Below, piece by piece: positions 24,070-32,600 of a DNA stretch of 52,774 nt. The notes under the pieces were generated by a model that had not been told where the DNA came from, ran no database searches, and saw only the letters and a program-made list of their open reading frames with translations. Numbering within the stretch: position 1 is the first letter of the stretch; every line of letters begins with the position of its first letter. The position numbers and the translations under genes were made by a program. The stretch is from Candidatus Omnitrophota bacterium (GTDB lineage: Bacteria; Omnitrophota; Gorgyraeia; Zapsychrales; Zapsychraceae), in the NCBI GenBank assembly GCA_018062515.1, contig JAGOSC010000011.1:1-52774 (forward strand). Reading direction: 5' to 3'.

Positions 24070-24603
24070 TTATTGGGCGATATATTGTGATAAAGCCTGC
24101 ATAGTCTTATACCCAACCCGTCCGTCGGCTTTCAATTGATGGGCTTTTTGAAAATCTTCAACCGATTTCTTCGTCCTTGGTCCGTATTCACCATCGGCTT
24201 CTCCGACGGGAAACCCAGCAGCATTTAATAGTTTTTGTAAAAACATTACATTGACTTGGCCATCCATCACTAATCCGTTTTCTTTAAATACCAGTAATTT
24301 CTTCCACGTTTCTTCATCCACAAATCGGGACGGCTTTAATTCATTATCTCTTTGAAACTTTTCGATCATGTTACGCGTATTTAATCCCAATACACCGTCA
24401 ACAGTTCCGGGACTATAACCATAAATCTTAAGTAATGTCTGCACCTCTTCAATGATGGGATTCTTCTCAAACGGTGAAACTTCGCCGATCAATTCCTTTT
24501 CCTGGGCACCTTCCTTATCTAATAATCGATAGACATAATCGCAGCCCGAGAGGAAATTTAATCCTAAGAGGAAAAATAAGAAAATTGGCTTAATTAATTT
24601 CAT
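24070..24603 (-). CDS. Lipoprotein with two peptidoglycan-binding domains
   Basis: 177 aa. Signal peptide with lipobox LSGC (Cys21). Two PG_binding_1-type repeats follow: about residues 45-105 (LLKIYGYSPGTVDGVLGLNT) and about 115-175 (LLNAAGFPVGEADGEYGPRT), each with the typical G-x-x-x-G-x-DG-x-x-G-x-x-T core. There is no catalytic domain, so it probably tethers the membrane to peptidoglycan. It is monocistronic, ends 86 bp upstream of sucC, and is divergent from the plus-strand gene at 24761. Confidence 0.88.
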   Translation of the reverse strand: MKLIKPIFLFFLLGLNFLSGCDYVYRLLDKEGAQEKELIGEVSPFEKNPIIEEVQTLLKIYGYSPGTVDGVLGLNTRNMIEKFQRDNELKPSRFVDEETWKKLLVFKENGLVMDGQVNVMFLQKLLNAAGFPVGEADGEYGPRTKKSVEDFQKAHQLKADGRVGYKTMQALSQYIAQ

Positions 24604-24760
24604 GAATGTCCGAATAATGGATTGATTACAAAATTATGTTATTTATAACACAAATCATTTTCAACTCAAATCATTTTAAAATCGTCGTCTCTAAATATAT
24701 TGATAATGTTTATCAACTGTGTTAATTTCAAATGGCTTAGGAACTAGAGAGAATACAAAC

Positions 24761-25261
24761 ATGAAAAATATAAGCCCTAAACTTATGGCGATCATTATCG
24801 GCGCGCTTGCGTTTATGCACTTTATCATTTTTCCGGCTATGCATAGAGGCGCGGCGGCAGGAACTGTCAAATCCATTCTCAATGAGTGGGCCAAAGAAAA
24901 TATGCTGTCTCCGATGATTTATTGGGAAAACCGAAACGCTTATCCCAGCGTGCCTAAGCTCAGCTCCTATAAAATTCGCCGTCTTGAAATATATAAAAAG
25001 AACTCGACATATTTTGCGAATTTATATATTGATCTTAAATTTTCTGATAATAAAATGCCTAAAAATAGCGAGTGGTTATTTGCCTTGAAAAAAACGTCCG
25101 ATGGCTGGAGAGTGACTAATTTTAGAATTTCTCGATTACACCCCATAGATAGGGTTAATGTAAACGGTGTGGCCGATAATGCATCGACCGAAGAAATAAA
25201 TACAAGCGCGCCATCCGAAAGCGAATCTGGCTACCGATCCATTCCCGCGCTTATTAACTAA
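24761..25261 (+). CDS. Single-TM hypothetical protein, the only gene against the fork
   Basis: 166 aa from the ATG at 24761 (MKNISPKLM); a GTG 14 codons upstream is possible but less likely because the hydrophobic helix starts just after the ATG. Residues about 8-27 form a membrane anchor (signal anchor), and the rest looks like a soluble extracytoplasmic domain with a WLFALKKTSDGWRVTNFR strand pattern, ending in a Ser/Glu-rich tail. I recognise no family. It is the only left-arm gene on the plus strand. An inverted repeat (TTGATA...TATCAA, 24700-24716) lies upstream. It converges on gltX with a 22 bp gap and no visible terminator. Confidence 0.65.
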   Translation: MKNISPKLMAIIIGALAFMHFIIFPAMHRGAAAGTVKSILNEWAKENMLSPMIYWENRNAYPSVPKLSSYKIRRLEIYKKNSTYFANLYIDLKFSDNKMPKNSEWLFALKKTSDGWRVTNFRISRLHPIDRVNVNGVADNASTEEINTSAPSESESGYRSIPALIN

Positions 25262-25283
25262 TCCAAAAGATTTAATTTTTTAT

Positions 25284-26561
25284 CTATATCGTCGCTGCGT
25301 TAAGCCGATCGATGGTGATTTTCTTTCCCAAAATAGACATGATTTGAAAGAGGCTCGGGCCCACTTCTTTTGCAGTTAAAGCCACGCGTACGGGGTGAAT
25401 ATAATCGGAAGGTTTATGTCCTAAATCTTGTAATTCTTTTTTAAAAATTTCTTCTACTTTTGAATCGCTAAAATCTTCAGAATTCTCTAATTTCTGACTT
25501 AATATTTTAATAACAGCCCGTATTTCCTTAGTAAAATATTTTTCCTTAAGACTTTCATCCACTTTGAGATCGTCGACAAAAGCATAATCCGCCCAATCAA
25601 TAAAATCAGATAATACGTTCAAACGTCCTTTATACAGTTGTACAATCTTTTCGAATGACGGTTGATCCAACTTTTGATACGGAAAATTTCTTTTTTCTAA
25701 ATAGGGAACTAAGATCTTGATTAGATCATTAGTGGCCATTTCCTTAAAATATTGATTATTCAGCCATTTTAACTTTTCAATCGAAAACACGGCTCCGGCT
25801 TTATTAATCTTCTTAATAGAAAAATTTTTAAGCGCATCCTGGAGAGTTGCTTTTTCTTGATTTTTTCCCGGCGACCATCCTAACAACATTAAATAATTAA
25901 CCAAAGCCTCTGAAATAAAACCTTGCTCTTTGTAATCGCTGACAGCCACAGCACCAAAGCGTTTTGACAGCCGCGCACCGTCATCATCTAATATCAATGG
26001 GAGATGGGCATATTTGGGCGCTTTCCATTCCAGCGCATTGTAAATCATCAATTGTTTGGGTGTATTGGATATATGATCCTCACCGCGAATCACATGAGTA
26101 ATTTCCATGAGGGCATCGTCGATCACACAACAAAAATTATACGCAGGAGAACCGTCGGATTTCATTAAAACTTGATCTTTAAGCTCAGAGCTATCAAAGG
26201 TGATTTCATCACGGATAAGATCGTACATTTTAATCTGCTGATCAGGGATCATTTTTAAAATGATGGCCTCACCATCTTTATAAGCTTTACCTTCGTTCAG
26301 TAATTTTTGCGCATACTCTTTATATATATCAAATCGTTTACTTTGATAATGAAGCTCATCCCAATCGAATCCCAACCATTTCATGCTCATCAAAATTTCA
26401 TCTTCAAATTCTTTCTTTGAACGCTGCTGATCGGTGTCTTCTATTCTCAATATAAATGTTCCATTCTGTGAACGGGCATACATCCAGTTGAACAAGGCCG
26501 TGCGGGCACCGCCAATATGAAGAAATCCCGTCGGGGATGGGGCAAATCTGACTTTAACCAT
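25284..26561 (-). CDS. gltX: Glutamyl-tRNA synthetase, short form
   Basis: 425 aa class I synthetase that charges tRNA(Glu). The HIGH-type motif is HIGG (residues 15-18) and the KMSKS-type motif is RLSKRFG near 197; the anticodon-binding C-terminus ends with the family-typical HPVRVALTA segment. E. coli GltX is 471 aa. Here the zinc-binding connective segment (Cys-x-Cys...Cys-x-x-x-His with its basic linker) that normally follows the GKAYY motif is absent: the text runs GKAYKDGEAIILKM directly. The rest is collinear, so this looks like a genuine internal deletion rather than a frameshift. Confidence 0.95.
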   Translation of the reverse strand: MVKVRFAPSPTGFLHIGGARTALFNWMYARSQNGTFILRIEDTDQQRSKKEFEDEILMSMKWLGFDWDELHYQSKRFDIYKEYAQKLLNEGKAYKDGEAIILKMIPDQQIKMYDLIRDEITFDSSELKDQVLMKSDGSPAYNFCCVIDDALMEITHVIRGEDHISNTPKQLMIYNALEWKAPKYAHLPLILDDDGARLSKRFGAVAVSDYKEQGFISEALVNYLMLLGWSPGKNQEKATLQDALKNFSIKKINKAGAVFSIEKLKWLNNQYFKEMATNDLIKILVPYLEKRNFPYQKLDQPSFEKIVQLYKGRLNVLSDFIDWADYAFVDDLKVDESLKEKYFTKEIRAVIKILSQKLENSEDFSDSKVEEIFKKELQDLGHKPSDYIHPVRVALTAKEVGPSLFQIMSILGKKITIDRLNAATI

Positions 26562-26610
26562 TTGAATCCTTAATGTTTATTGAATTAAAAGAAATGTTAT
26601 GCAAATGAAG

Positions 26611-27003
26611 TTAGGTGTAGGGAACTTCGCGATCATGTTTTGCTAAACGATTGACAACGTCTTCGATGCGTTGGGTCTCGGCGTCCGTGATGGACTCAAA
26701 TTCTATACCGATATCATAAAATGTTGCTTTCCTATTGGCATCTGTTTTTCTTTGTACATTCCAGACGATTTTTCCATTACATTTAATATGCTCACCCATA
26801 TCCAGCAAATCCAGTTCCAATTCGACTGCAGTAAACATTTTAACGTTCTTTTTTAAAATGATACATACGCCGCCGATACCTATATTTTCTGTATGACTTA
26901 AAATGATTTCTTTGTCTTGATCATCACTATTTTTAATAATCACCAAACACGGATATTTCACGCGCGGAAATTTTCTTCTGTCTAAGCCATCCCATTTTCC
27001 CAT
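26611..27003 (-). CDS. PilZ domain protein
   Basis: 130 aa single PilZ domain, a family that binds cyclic di-GMP. The N-terminal arginine motif (DRRKFPRVKYP, residues 8-18) is present. The second motif, usually D/N-x-S-x-x-G, reads TENIGIGGVC near residue 42, with Ile in place of Ser, so binding may be altered. A beta-barrel with LELDLLDMGEHIKCNGKIVWN follows, then FYDIGIEF. No fused output domain, so it would act through a partner. It is isolated between gltX and ymdB. Confidence 0.85.
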   Translation of the reverse strand: MGKWDGLDRRKFPRVKYPCLVIIKNSDDQDKEIILSHTENIGIGGVCIILKKNVKMFTAVELELDLLDMGEHIKCNGKIVWNVQRKTDANRKATFYDIGIEFESITDAETQRIEDVVNRLAKHDREVPYT

Positions 27004-27096
27004 AAGGCCCCCCTTGTATGCATACTCATAAAAATAAGTGATTTACAACAAATTATAATATAAGCCTGAAAAAGGAACAAGCTAAATGTAGCAATC

Positions 27097-27879
27097 TTAC
27101 AAAGGAAACTGTATCCGTTCTATGCTTTTCGCTTTACCGCTTAAGTCGTCAACTGAAACAACAATACCGCAAAGTTTTACTTTATTCTCAGCAACTTGAA
27201 ATTTTACCGGCCGGCTGGTGATAAATCTTTGAATAATGCTTTCCTTTACTTGTCCGATAACAGAGTCGTACGGCCCGGTCATTCCAACATCCGTTATATA
27301 GGCCGTTCCTCCGTCTAAAATTGTTTCATCCGCTGTTTGTATATGGGTATGTGTTCCAAAAAGAACTGAAACTTTTCCATCAATAAAATGGCCTATAGCG
27401 ACTGTTTCACTCGTCGTTTCGGCATGAAAATCAACAACAATAATCGGTGTTATTTTCTTAATTTCTTGAACAATGCTGGTGATTTGTTTAAAAGGACACT
27501 CCACTTGATAGCGCATAAAGGTCCGTCCCAATAAATTGATGACGCCAACTTTCTGCCCTTTCTTGCTTTCGTGAACACACCAGCCTTGGCCCGGGGCTCC
27601 GTCGGGAAAATTAGCTGGACGAATAACGCGCGTATTTTCTGTTAAAAAGTCTTCTAATTCTTTTTGATCCCAAACATGATCGCCTAATGTTAAAACATCG
27701 CATCCCAAATCGAGAAACTGTTTAGCGATTTTAGGAGTTAATCCCGCGCCCCCGGCGGCATTTTCCGAATTAACAATGACAAAATCCAGCTGATGTTTCT
27801 TTTTTAATTCAGGCAGCGCTTTTTCAAGAACGTCACGTCCTGGTTTACCGACGATATCACCTACACACAGAATATTCAT
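27097..27879 (-). CDS. ymdB: YmdB-family metallophosphoesterase
   Basis: 260 aa, the normal length. It has a calcineurin-like dimetal fold: D8 in CVGDIVGKPGRD, E39-N40 in NSENAAGG, GDHVWDQ near 67, and the histidine-bearing VVDFHAETTSE and GTHTHIQTAD segments. Members hydrolyse 2',3'-cyclic nucleotides. In Bacillus YmdB acts with RNase Y, which is encoded immediately upstream here, an arrangement conserved in many bacteria. A long-stem terminator lies between the two genes, and the ymdB start codon follows 15 bp later with AAGGGTG as Shine-Dalgarno. Confidence 0.93.
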   Translation of the reverse strand: MNILCVGDIVGKPGRDVLEKALPELKKKHQLDFVIVNSENAAGGAGLTPKIAKQFLDLGCDVLTLGDHVWDQKELEDFLTENTRVIRPANFPDGAPGQGWCVHESKKGQKVGVINLLGRTFMRYQVECPFKQITSIVQEIKKITPIIVVDFHAETTSETVAIGHFIDGKVSVLFGTHTHIQTADETILDGGTAYITDVGMTGPYDSVIGQVKESIIQRFITSRPVKFQVAENKVKLCGIVVSVDDLSGKAKSIERIQFPL

Positions 27880-27893
27880 TTTACACCCTTACA

Positions 27894-27951
27894 AAAATAA
27901 GCCGTAGTCAACATCTGTCACAATCAAAAAAACAAATATCGCTACGGCTTA
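27894..27951 (-). terminator. Long-stem terminator between rny and ymdB
   Basis: Minus strand: TAAGCCGTAG pairs with CTACGGCTTA and the stem extends inward with G-U pairs (ATATTTGT against ACAGATGT), followed by TTATTTTTG. It begins directly after the rny stop. Like the glnN hairpin it leaves almost no leader for the next gene. Confidence 0.75.
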
Positions 27952-27954
27952 CTT

Positions 27955-29532
27955 TTATTTTGCAAATTCAACAGCGCGTGTTTCTCTTAAAACGATAACT
28001 TTTATTTGACCAGGATATTCCATTTCTTCTTCAATTTTCTTTCTCAAATCTCTGGCCAAGACAATTGCCTCATCATCATTGATTTTATCAGGATCCACCA
28101 ATAATCGTATTTCTCGTCCAGCTTGTAAGGCAAAGGCCTTGCTGATACCTTTAAATGAATTGGCGATCTTTTCAAGATTTTCCAAACGTTTGACATATGT
28201 TTCTAATGTTTCTGCTCGAGCTCCCGGCCTCGCCGCGCTGATGGCATCCGCCGCACATACCAAAGCCCCATAGATGGTGTTTGACTCAATTTCATTATGG
28301 TGAGATTCGACGGCATTAGCCACTTCTTCTCTTTCGCCGTATTTTCGAGCTAAGTTTCCACCGATAATCGCATGCGTTCCTTCTTCGACATCATTGCTCA
28401 CAACTTTACCAATATCATGCAATAACCCGGCGCGCATGGCGATTTTTGCATCTAATCCCAATTGAGAAGCCATGGATCCAATCAGCATCGATACTTCTTT
28501 CGTATGCTGCAATCCATTTTGGCCATAACTCGTTCTGAATTTTAATCGCCCCACTAATTTTAAAAGTTCAGGGTGCATGCCATGGATACCCAAATCAAAG
28601 GCGGTTTTTTCTCCTTCTTCCTTGATTATAGTTTCCATTTCTTTTTTCGCTTTTTCTACAACCTCTTCAATTCGTCCGGGATGAATCCGTCCATCCGCAA
28701 TAAGATTTTCAAGCGCGATACGGGCTGTTTCTCGTCGATACATATCAAATCCCGAAATCGTTACGGCCTCTGGTGTATCATCAATAATGATATCGACACC
28801 CGCTGCCGCTTCCAAGGCTCGAATATTTCTTCCTTCCCGTCCAATGATTCGTCCCTTCATTTCATCACTTGGAAGAAGTACAACCGTTACCGTCGATGCG
28901 GCCGTATGTTCGGATGAACATCTTTGAATAGCTGTACTGACTATTTCCCGAGCCTTCTTTTCGGCCGTATCCTTAATCTCTGCTTCCATGGCTCTAATTC
29001 TGCCTGATTTTTCCTGAAGCAAATCCTCATCCACTCTTAAAAGCAAAAGTTTTTTGGCCTCTTCTTCTGTCATAGAGGAAACTTTTTGCAACTGCACTTT
29101 TTCTTCACCAATCAACTGCTCCAAATTATTCCTTTTCTCAATGACCTTTTCTTCGTTCGTTTTTAAATTGACCAAACGGCTATCTATGTCTTTTTCTTTC
29201 TTTTCTAAAAGATCAACGCGCTTGTCCAAATTTTCTTCTCTTTGAAGCAGGCGTTTTTCAATGATCGTAATTTCTTCGCGGCGCCCTTTTGTTTCTGTTT
29301 CAAACTCCTGACGCATTTTCAACATTAGATCTTTGCCATGGAGCTCTACTTCTTTTTTTCGATTATCGGCTTCGAGTTTGGCCTGTTCAATAATACTTTT
29401 TGCCATGGCCTCGGAATCTCTTAATTTTTTGCTGGCAAAAAACCAACGTAAAAGGTATCCGGATAAAATAGAAACCATGACAATAATAGACAATACGATA
29501 CTTTGGGTATAAATACCTGTTTCTTCGGTCAT
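27955..29532 (-). CDS. rny: Ribonuclease Y
   Basis: 525 aa, standard. An N-terminal membrane anchor (about residues 11-30), a long coiled coil (about 35-200), a KH RNA-binding domain (about 210-275, with GRIIGREGRNIRALE) and an HD phosphohydrolase domain with HDIGK near residue 371. It is the main mRNA-decay endoribonuclease in bacteria lacking RNase E as the dominant enzyme. It is located with ymdB, as is common. Upstream of it is the formyl-THF cyclo-ligase gene, 104 bp away. Confidence 0.97.
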   Translation of the reverse strand: MTEETGIYTQSIVLSIIVMVSILSGYLLRWFFASKKLRDSEAMAKSIIEQAKLEADNRKKEVELHGKDLMLKMRQEFETETKGRREEITIIEKRLLQREENLDKRVDLLEKKEKDIDSRLVNLKTNEEKVIEKRNNLEQLIGEEKVQLQKVSSMTEEEAKKLLLLRVDEDLLQEKSGRIRAMEAEIKDTAEKKAREIVSTAIQRCSSEHTAASTVTVVLLPSDEMKGRIIGREGRNIRALEAAAGVDIIIDDTPEAVTISGFDMYRRETARIALENLIADGRIHPGRIEEVVEKAKKEMETIIKEEGEKTAFDLGIHGMHPELLKLVGRLKFRTSYGQNGLQHTKEVSMLIGSMASQLGLDAKIAMRAGLLHDIGKVVSNDVEEGTHAIIGGNLARKYGEREEVANAVESHHNEIESNTIYGALVCAADAISAARPGARAETLETYVKRLENLEKIANSFKGISKAFALQAGREIRLLVDPDKINDDEAIVLARDLRKKIEEEMEYPGQIKVIVLRETRAVEFAK

Positions 29533-29600
29533 TTTTAAACTCCTCTCAATATCAGCATCACGAAAAATTGTGAAGAACTTTTAGATAAAAATCAGGCGGT

Positions 29601-29638
29601 TAATACAAACGCTCTCAGCTGGTCAGACGCTTGTATTA
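29601..29638 (-). terminator. Hairpin overlapping the stop of the cyclo-ligase gene
   Basis: TAATACAA...TTGTATTA arms of 8 bp with further G-U-containing pairing inside. A short T-run follows about 8 nt later, so it is a weak terminator or an mRNA-stabilising stem. Confidence 0.45.
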
Positions 29639-30193
29639 GTTGGTAAGAACATGTTTTAATGCAACATCATGTTGATCGGGGTGGGGTAATCGTTCAATAA
29701 CTTGAAAGTCAAAAGCCAAACCTAAAGTGTACACATCCTCAGATAAAGAAATTAAAAAACGATCATAAAAGCCCGCGCCTCGTCCAATTCGATGATTATT
29801 TTTATCGAATACAACGCCGGGGACAATGACCAAATCGATTTCTTTCATTTCATTTTCGGGATTAATCTTAGGCTGTCTAATACCATATGGGCCTTGCTCT
29901 AAATCGCTTTCAAAATTATGAATTATTCTGGGCGAAAACTGAACGCCGCCTTTCTTAATGGCGGGCAATCCGATTGTTTTACCCAATTTTATTGAACTAG
30001 TGATCATTTCAAATGTATCCACTTCCCCATCAAATGATGCATAAAACAAAATATTAGCTGCATCTTTAAATACAGCCATATTAAAAAGCTTATCTTTGAT
30101 CAATAAGCTTTTTTCTAACCGCTTTTCCTCCTCCTGATTCCTTAAAAGCGTTTTTACTTTTTCTCGTAAATCCTTTTTTGTATTAAATTGCAC
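29636..30193 (-). CDS. 5-formyltetrahydrofolate cyclo-ligase
   Basis: 185 aa with a GTG start at 30193. It uses ATP to convert 5-formyl-THF to 5,10-methenyl-THF in folate recycling. Motifs include NILFYASFDGEVDT near residue 43, GPYGIRQP, and the substrate/Mg motif GRGAGFYDRFL near residue 138. Its gene lies directly downstream of a probable 6S RNA, the same linkage as ssrS-ygfA in E. coli. A separate promoter (TTGTAC-N17-TATGAT) stands between them, so it need not be cotranscribed. Confidence 0.93.
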   Translation of the reverse strand: MQFNTKKDLREKVKTLLRNQEEEKRLEKSLLIKDKLFNMAVFKDAANILFYASFDGEVDTFEMITSSIKLGKTIGLPAIKKGGVQFSPRIIHNFESDLEQGPYGIRQPKINPENEMKEIDLVIVPGVVFDKNNHRIGRGAGFYDRFLISLSEDVYTLGLAFDFQVIERLPHPDQHDVALKHVLTN

Positions 30194-30270
30194 TTTGGCT
30201 TAGTAGGCCTTTTCCTAATCAATTTCATCCCGGATTAAAAACGGGGATTCCAACGTTAACAATGTGGGAT

Positions 30271-30299
30271 ATCATATCATTATTTTTCAAATTGTACAA
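30271..30299 (-). promoter_or_regulatory. Promoter of the cyclo-ligase gene
   Basis: Minus strand TTGTAC (30299-30294), 17-nt spacer, TATGAT (30276-30271). The leader of about 70 nt contains a small ATCCC/GGGAT hairpin and no strong Shine-Dalgarno near the GTG. Confidence 0.5.
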
Positions 30300-30392
30300 T
30301 CTTAAATTATAGGTCGGATGGGAGACGATTTAATGATGTTGGAAGGAAAAAATACTTTTAAACAATTGCGGTATATATAGTTATATATAAAC

Positions 30393-30545
30393 AACCCCGC
30401 TTATGCCGTCGAAAGATATAAAATGGTGAACCAGTCACCAAGTGGGTACCGTGCTAAAAGCCCAAGGGCAATTTAGATGTTTGGCATCCCGATTTACATT
30501 TTAGGTTCAATTTTTTATCCCTCTAACAAACACAGCAGGGTGTTT
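30393..30545 (-). ncRNA. ssrS: 6S RNA
   Basis: About 153 nt on the minus strand. The ends pair as a closing stem: 5' AAACACCCTGCT with 3' AGCGGGGTT, each side continuing into sequence typical of the 6S central bubble (GTGTTTG after the 5' arm; GACGGCATAA before the 3' arm). An internal hairpin region includes GCCCTTGGGC and a GGTGACTGGTTCACC stem. 6S RNA binds sigma70-RNA polymerase by mimicking an open promoter. A TGCTATAAT box ends 6 nt before the predicted 5' end, and the next gene is 5-formyl-THF cyclo-ligase, as in the E. coli ssrS-ygfA pair. The remaining bases of this gap to 30194 hold only the cyclo-ligase promoter. Confidence 0.78.
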
Positions 30546-30551
30546 GAAATG

Positions 30552-30557
30552 ATTATA
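30552..30557 (-). promoter_or_regulatory. Extended -10 of the 6S RNA gene
   Basis: TATGC-TATAAT on the minus strand; transcription would start about 7 nt on, at the 6S 5' end. No good -35 is visible. The box also forms one arm of a small inverted repeat with ATAGCATA just past the pheT stop. Confidence 0.6.
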
Positions 30558-30570
30558 GCATAAAACTATG

Positions 30571-32598
30571 CTATCGTATCGTTGCTTTTAATTGAGAAAT
30601 CAAGGTGTTAAGAATTTTTTGATGAACCGAATTCACTTCGTTTTCAGTGAGAGTTTTATCATTTGCCCGATAAGTCAGTGAAATAATGATTCCCTTCATA
30701 CCAGCTGATACTTTCTCGCCTAAATATAATTCCATGAACGAGACATCCTTCAATAAATCTCCGCCAACTTCTTTAATTAAAACTTTAATGGTCTCAAAAC
30801 TTATCCCGTGATCAACGGCCATACTAATATCCCGCGTGACAGCGGGAAAATTAGAATATTCCGCATATTTTCTTCTCGATAAATCTTTTACGCCTTGAAA
30901 AGGAATACTGATTTCCGCAAATAATACATTTTCCTTTTTAATTCCCCAATTTTGCAAAATGGCATCGTTAAGTTCGCCCAAATATCCAATTTCTTTCCCC
31001 GCGTATTCGACGACGAGGCTTTTATGGCGGTCGAATATCTCTTTTTCTTTAACGGTATATTTAACATTTTTTATACCGATAAAATTAAACATCTGTTCCA
31101 CCGCGCCTTTTAAATCATAAATATCCGTGGGAAACTTTTGCCGACCTCGCCAATCGTTCGGATGAAAACCGGTCATTATAATATTTAACGTCTCATGTTC
31201 ATTACCATTTGATAAATAAATTTTAGCTAGTTCAAATAATTTTAAATTTTTTTGATTCCTGTTTATATTCGTTTTGACAACGTTTAGTAAACTCGGCAAT
31301 TTAGACGGTTGTAATACTTCTTGGTCTAATGACAATGGATTTGTTATCAAAACAGATTCTTCCGTCGGCAATTTTGATTTGATCAAGTCATTCTTATTCA
31401 ATAATGAGAAACTAATCGCTTCATTAAATCCCAACGCAAGCATATGTTCTCTCATGCGATTTCTAATCAACCAATGTGAATTTGTTTTAATGTTCGAAGC
31501 TTGTATGTTAGGAACTGTCTCAGGCAAATGATCGTATCCGACAATTCGGGCAATTTCTTCAATTATATCAACGTCGGACTTAACATCTTTTCTCGACGAA
31601 GGCGGCGTCACTTTGAGAGCATTTTTATTAACCGTTATACTAAAATCCAGCTGTTTTAATATTTTTCTTACCTTGGGTGATGAAATTTCCGTACCCAGAT
31701 AAGAATTTACTTTCTCGATACTTAACGTAATAGAATTTCCTTTTCCTAGACTCGTCGATCCTGATTTCCCATACTTAATTATCTTTCCGCCTCCCGATTC
31801 TAAAATCAGATGTACAGCGCGCTGTGATACTTTGGTAACCCCCGACGGATCAACGCCGCGCTCAAAACGATAACACGAATCGCTCGATAAACCTAATCGA
31901 CGAGAAGCTCGCCGGGTTAATGTGGAATCAAAATAAGCGCTTTCAAGAAGGACATTTTTAGTCGAAGACGTTACTTCCATTAATTTACCACCCATGATGC
32001 CGGCAATAGCTATTGGCTTTTTAGCATCGGCAATGACTAAAATCGTCGGATCTAATTCGCGTTCGACGTCATCAATGGTAATAATCTTCTCACCTTTCTT
32101 TGCCCGTCGAACATGAATAACGCCGCCGTCCAATTTATCATAATCAAAAACATGTAGCGGTTGACCATATTCCAAAAGACAAAAATTGGTGATGTCCACT
32201 AAATTATTGATGGAACGTATGCCGACGGATGCTAATTTTTCTTTCATTCCGTTCGCAGTAGGCTTTACAGATACATTTTCAATCAGTACGCCTGTGTAGA
32301 GCGGACAATCTTTAACGTCCTGTATCATTATAGAAATTTTATTAGCAGGAAATTTAATGGGCTTAATGTTTGGTTCTAGGAGAGGTTTGTCTAAAATGGC
32401 AGAAATATCCCGCGCTAACCCGACAACACTCAAACAATCCGCACGATTCGGTGTAATTTCAAGTTCGAATAGGGTGTCGCCGTTCTTTTCGACAATATTC
32501 TCGACTTCAAATCCGGCCATGGTTAATTTATGCGACAAATCATCTTTTGTCACGCCGAGCTTCACGTAGTCTTTTAACCAATTTAAGCTTAATTTCAT
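30571..32598 (-). CDS. pheT: Phenylalanyl-tRNA synthetase beta subunit lacking the EMAP-type domain
   Basis: 675 aa against about 795 in E. coli. The N-terminal sequence MKLSLNWLKDYV reaches LTMAGFEVENIV and then continues directly into ELEITPNRADCLSVVGLARDI, so the roughly 110-120-residue EMAP/OB-fold tRNA-binding insertion (residues about 40-150 elsewhere) is missing. The B3/B4 editing region, the B5 domain, the catalytic-like core and the C-terminal FDX-ACB domain (YSNFPAVTRDISMAVD near 585) remain. It pairs with PheS, encoded 2 bp upstream. It is the last gene of the thrS-to-pheT run, before 6S RNA. Confidence 0.95.
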   Translation of the reverse strand: MKLSLNWLKDYVKLGVTKDDLSHKLTMAGFEVENIVEKNGDTLFELEITPNRADCLSVVGLARDISAILDKPLLEPNIKPIKFPANKISIMIQDVKDCPLYTGVLIENVSVKPTANGMKEKLASVGIRSINNLVDITNFCLLEYGQPLHVFDYDKLDGGVIHVRRAKKGEKIITIDDVERELDPTILVIADAKKPIAIAGIMGGKLMEVTSSTKNVLLESAYFDSTLTRRASRRLGLSSDSCYRFERGVDPSGVTKVSQRAVHLILESGGGKIIKYGKSGSTSLGKGNSITLSIEKVNSYLGTEISSPKVRKILKQLDFSITVNKNALKVTPPSSRKDVKSDVDIIEEIARIVGYDHLPETVPNIQASNIKTNSHWLIRNRMREHMLALGFNEAISFSLLNKNDLIKSKLPTEESVLITNPLSLDQEVLQPSKLPSLLNVVKTNINRNQKNLKLFELAKIYLSNGNEHETLNIIMTGFHPNDWRGRQKFPTDIYDLKGAVEQMFNFIGIKNVKYTVKEKEIFDRHKSLVVEYAGKEIGYLGELNDAILQNWGIKKENVLFAEISIPFQGVKDLSRRKYAEYSNFPAVTRDISMAVDHGISFETIKVLIKEVGGDLLKDVSFMELYLGEKVSAGMKGIIISLTYRANDKTLTENEVNSVHQKILNTLISQLKATIR

Positions 32599-32600
32599 TT

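Noticed and set aside
30194..30270. THF riboswitch upstream of the formyl-THF cyclo-ligase gene
   Set aside because: The leader of about 70 nt has only a small ATCCC/GGGAT hairpin and none of the conserved THF-riboswitch segments I know.
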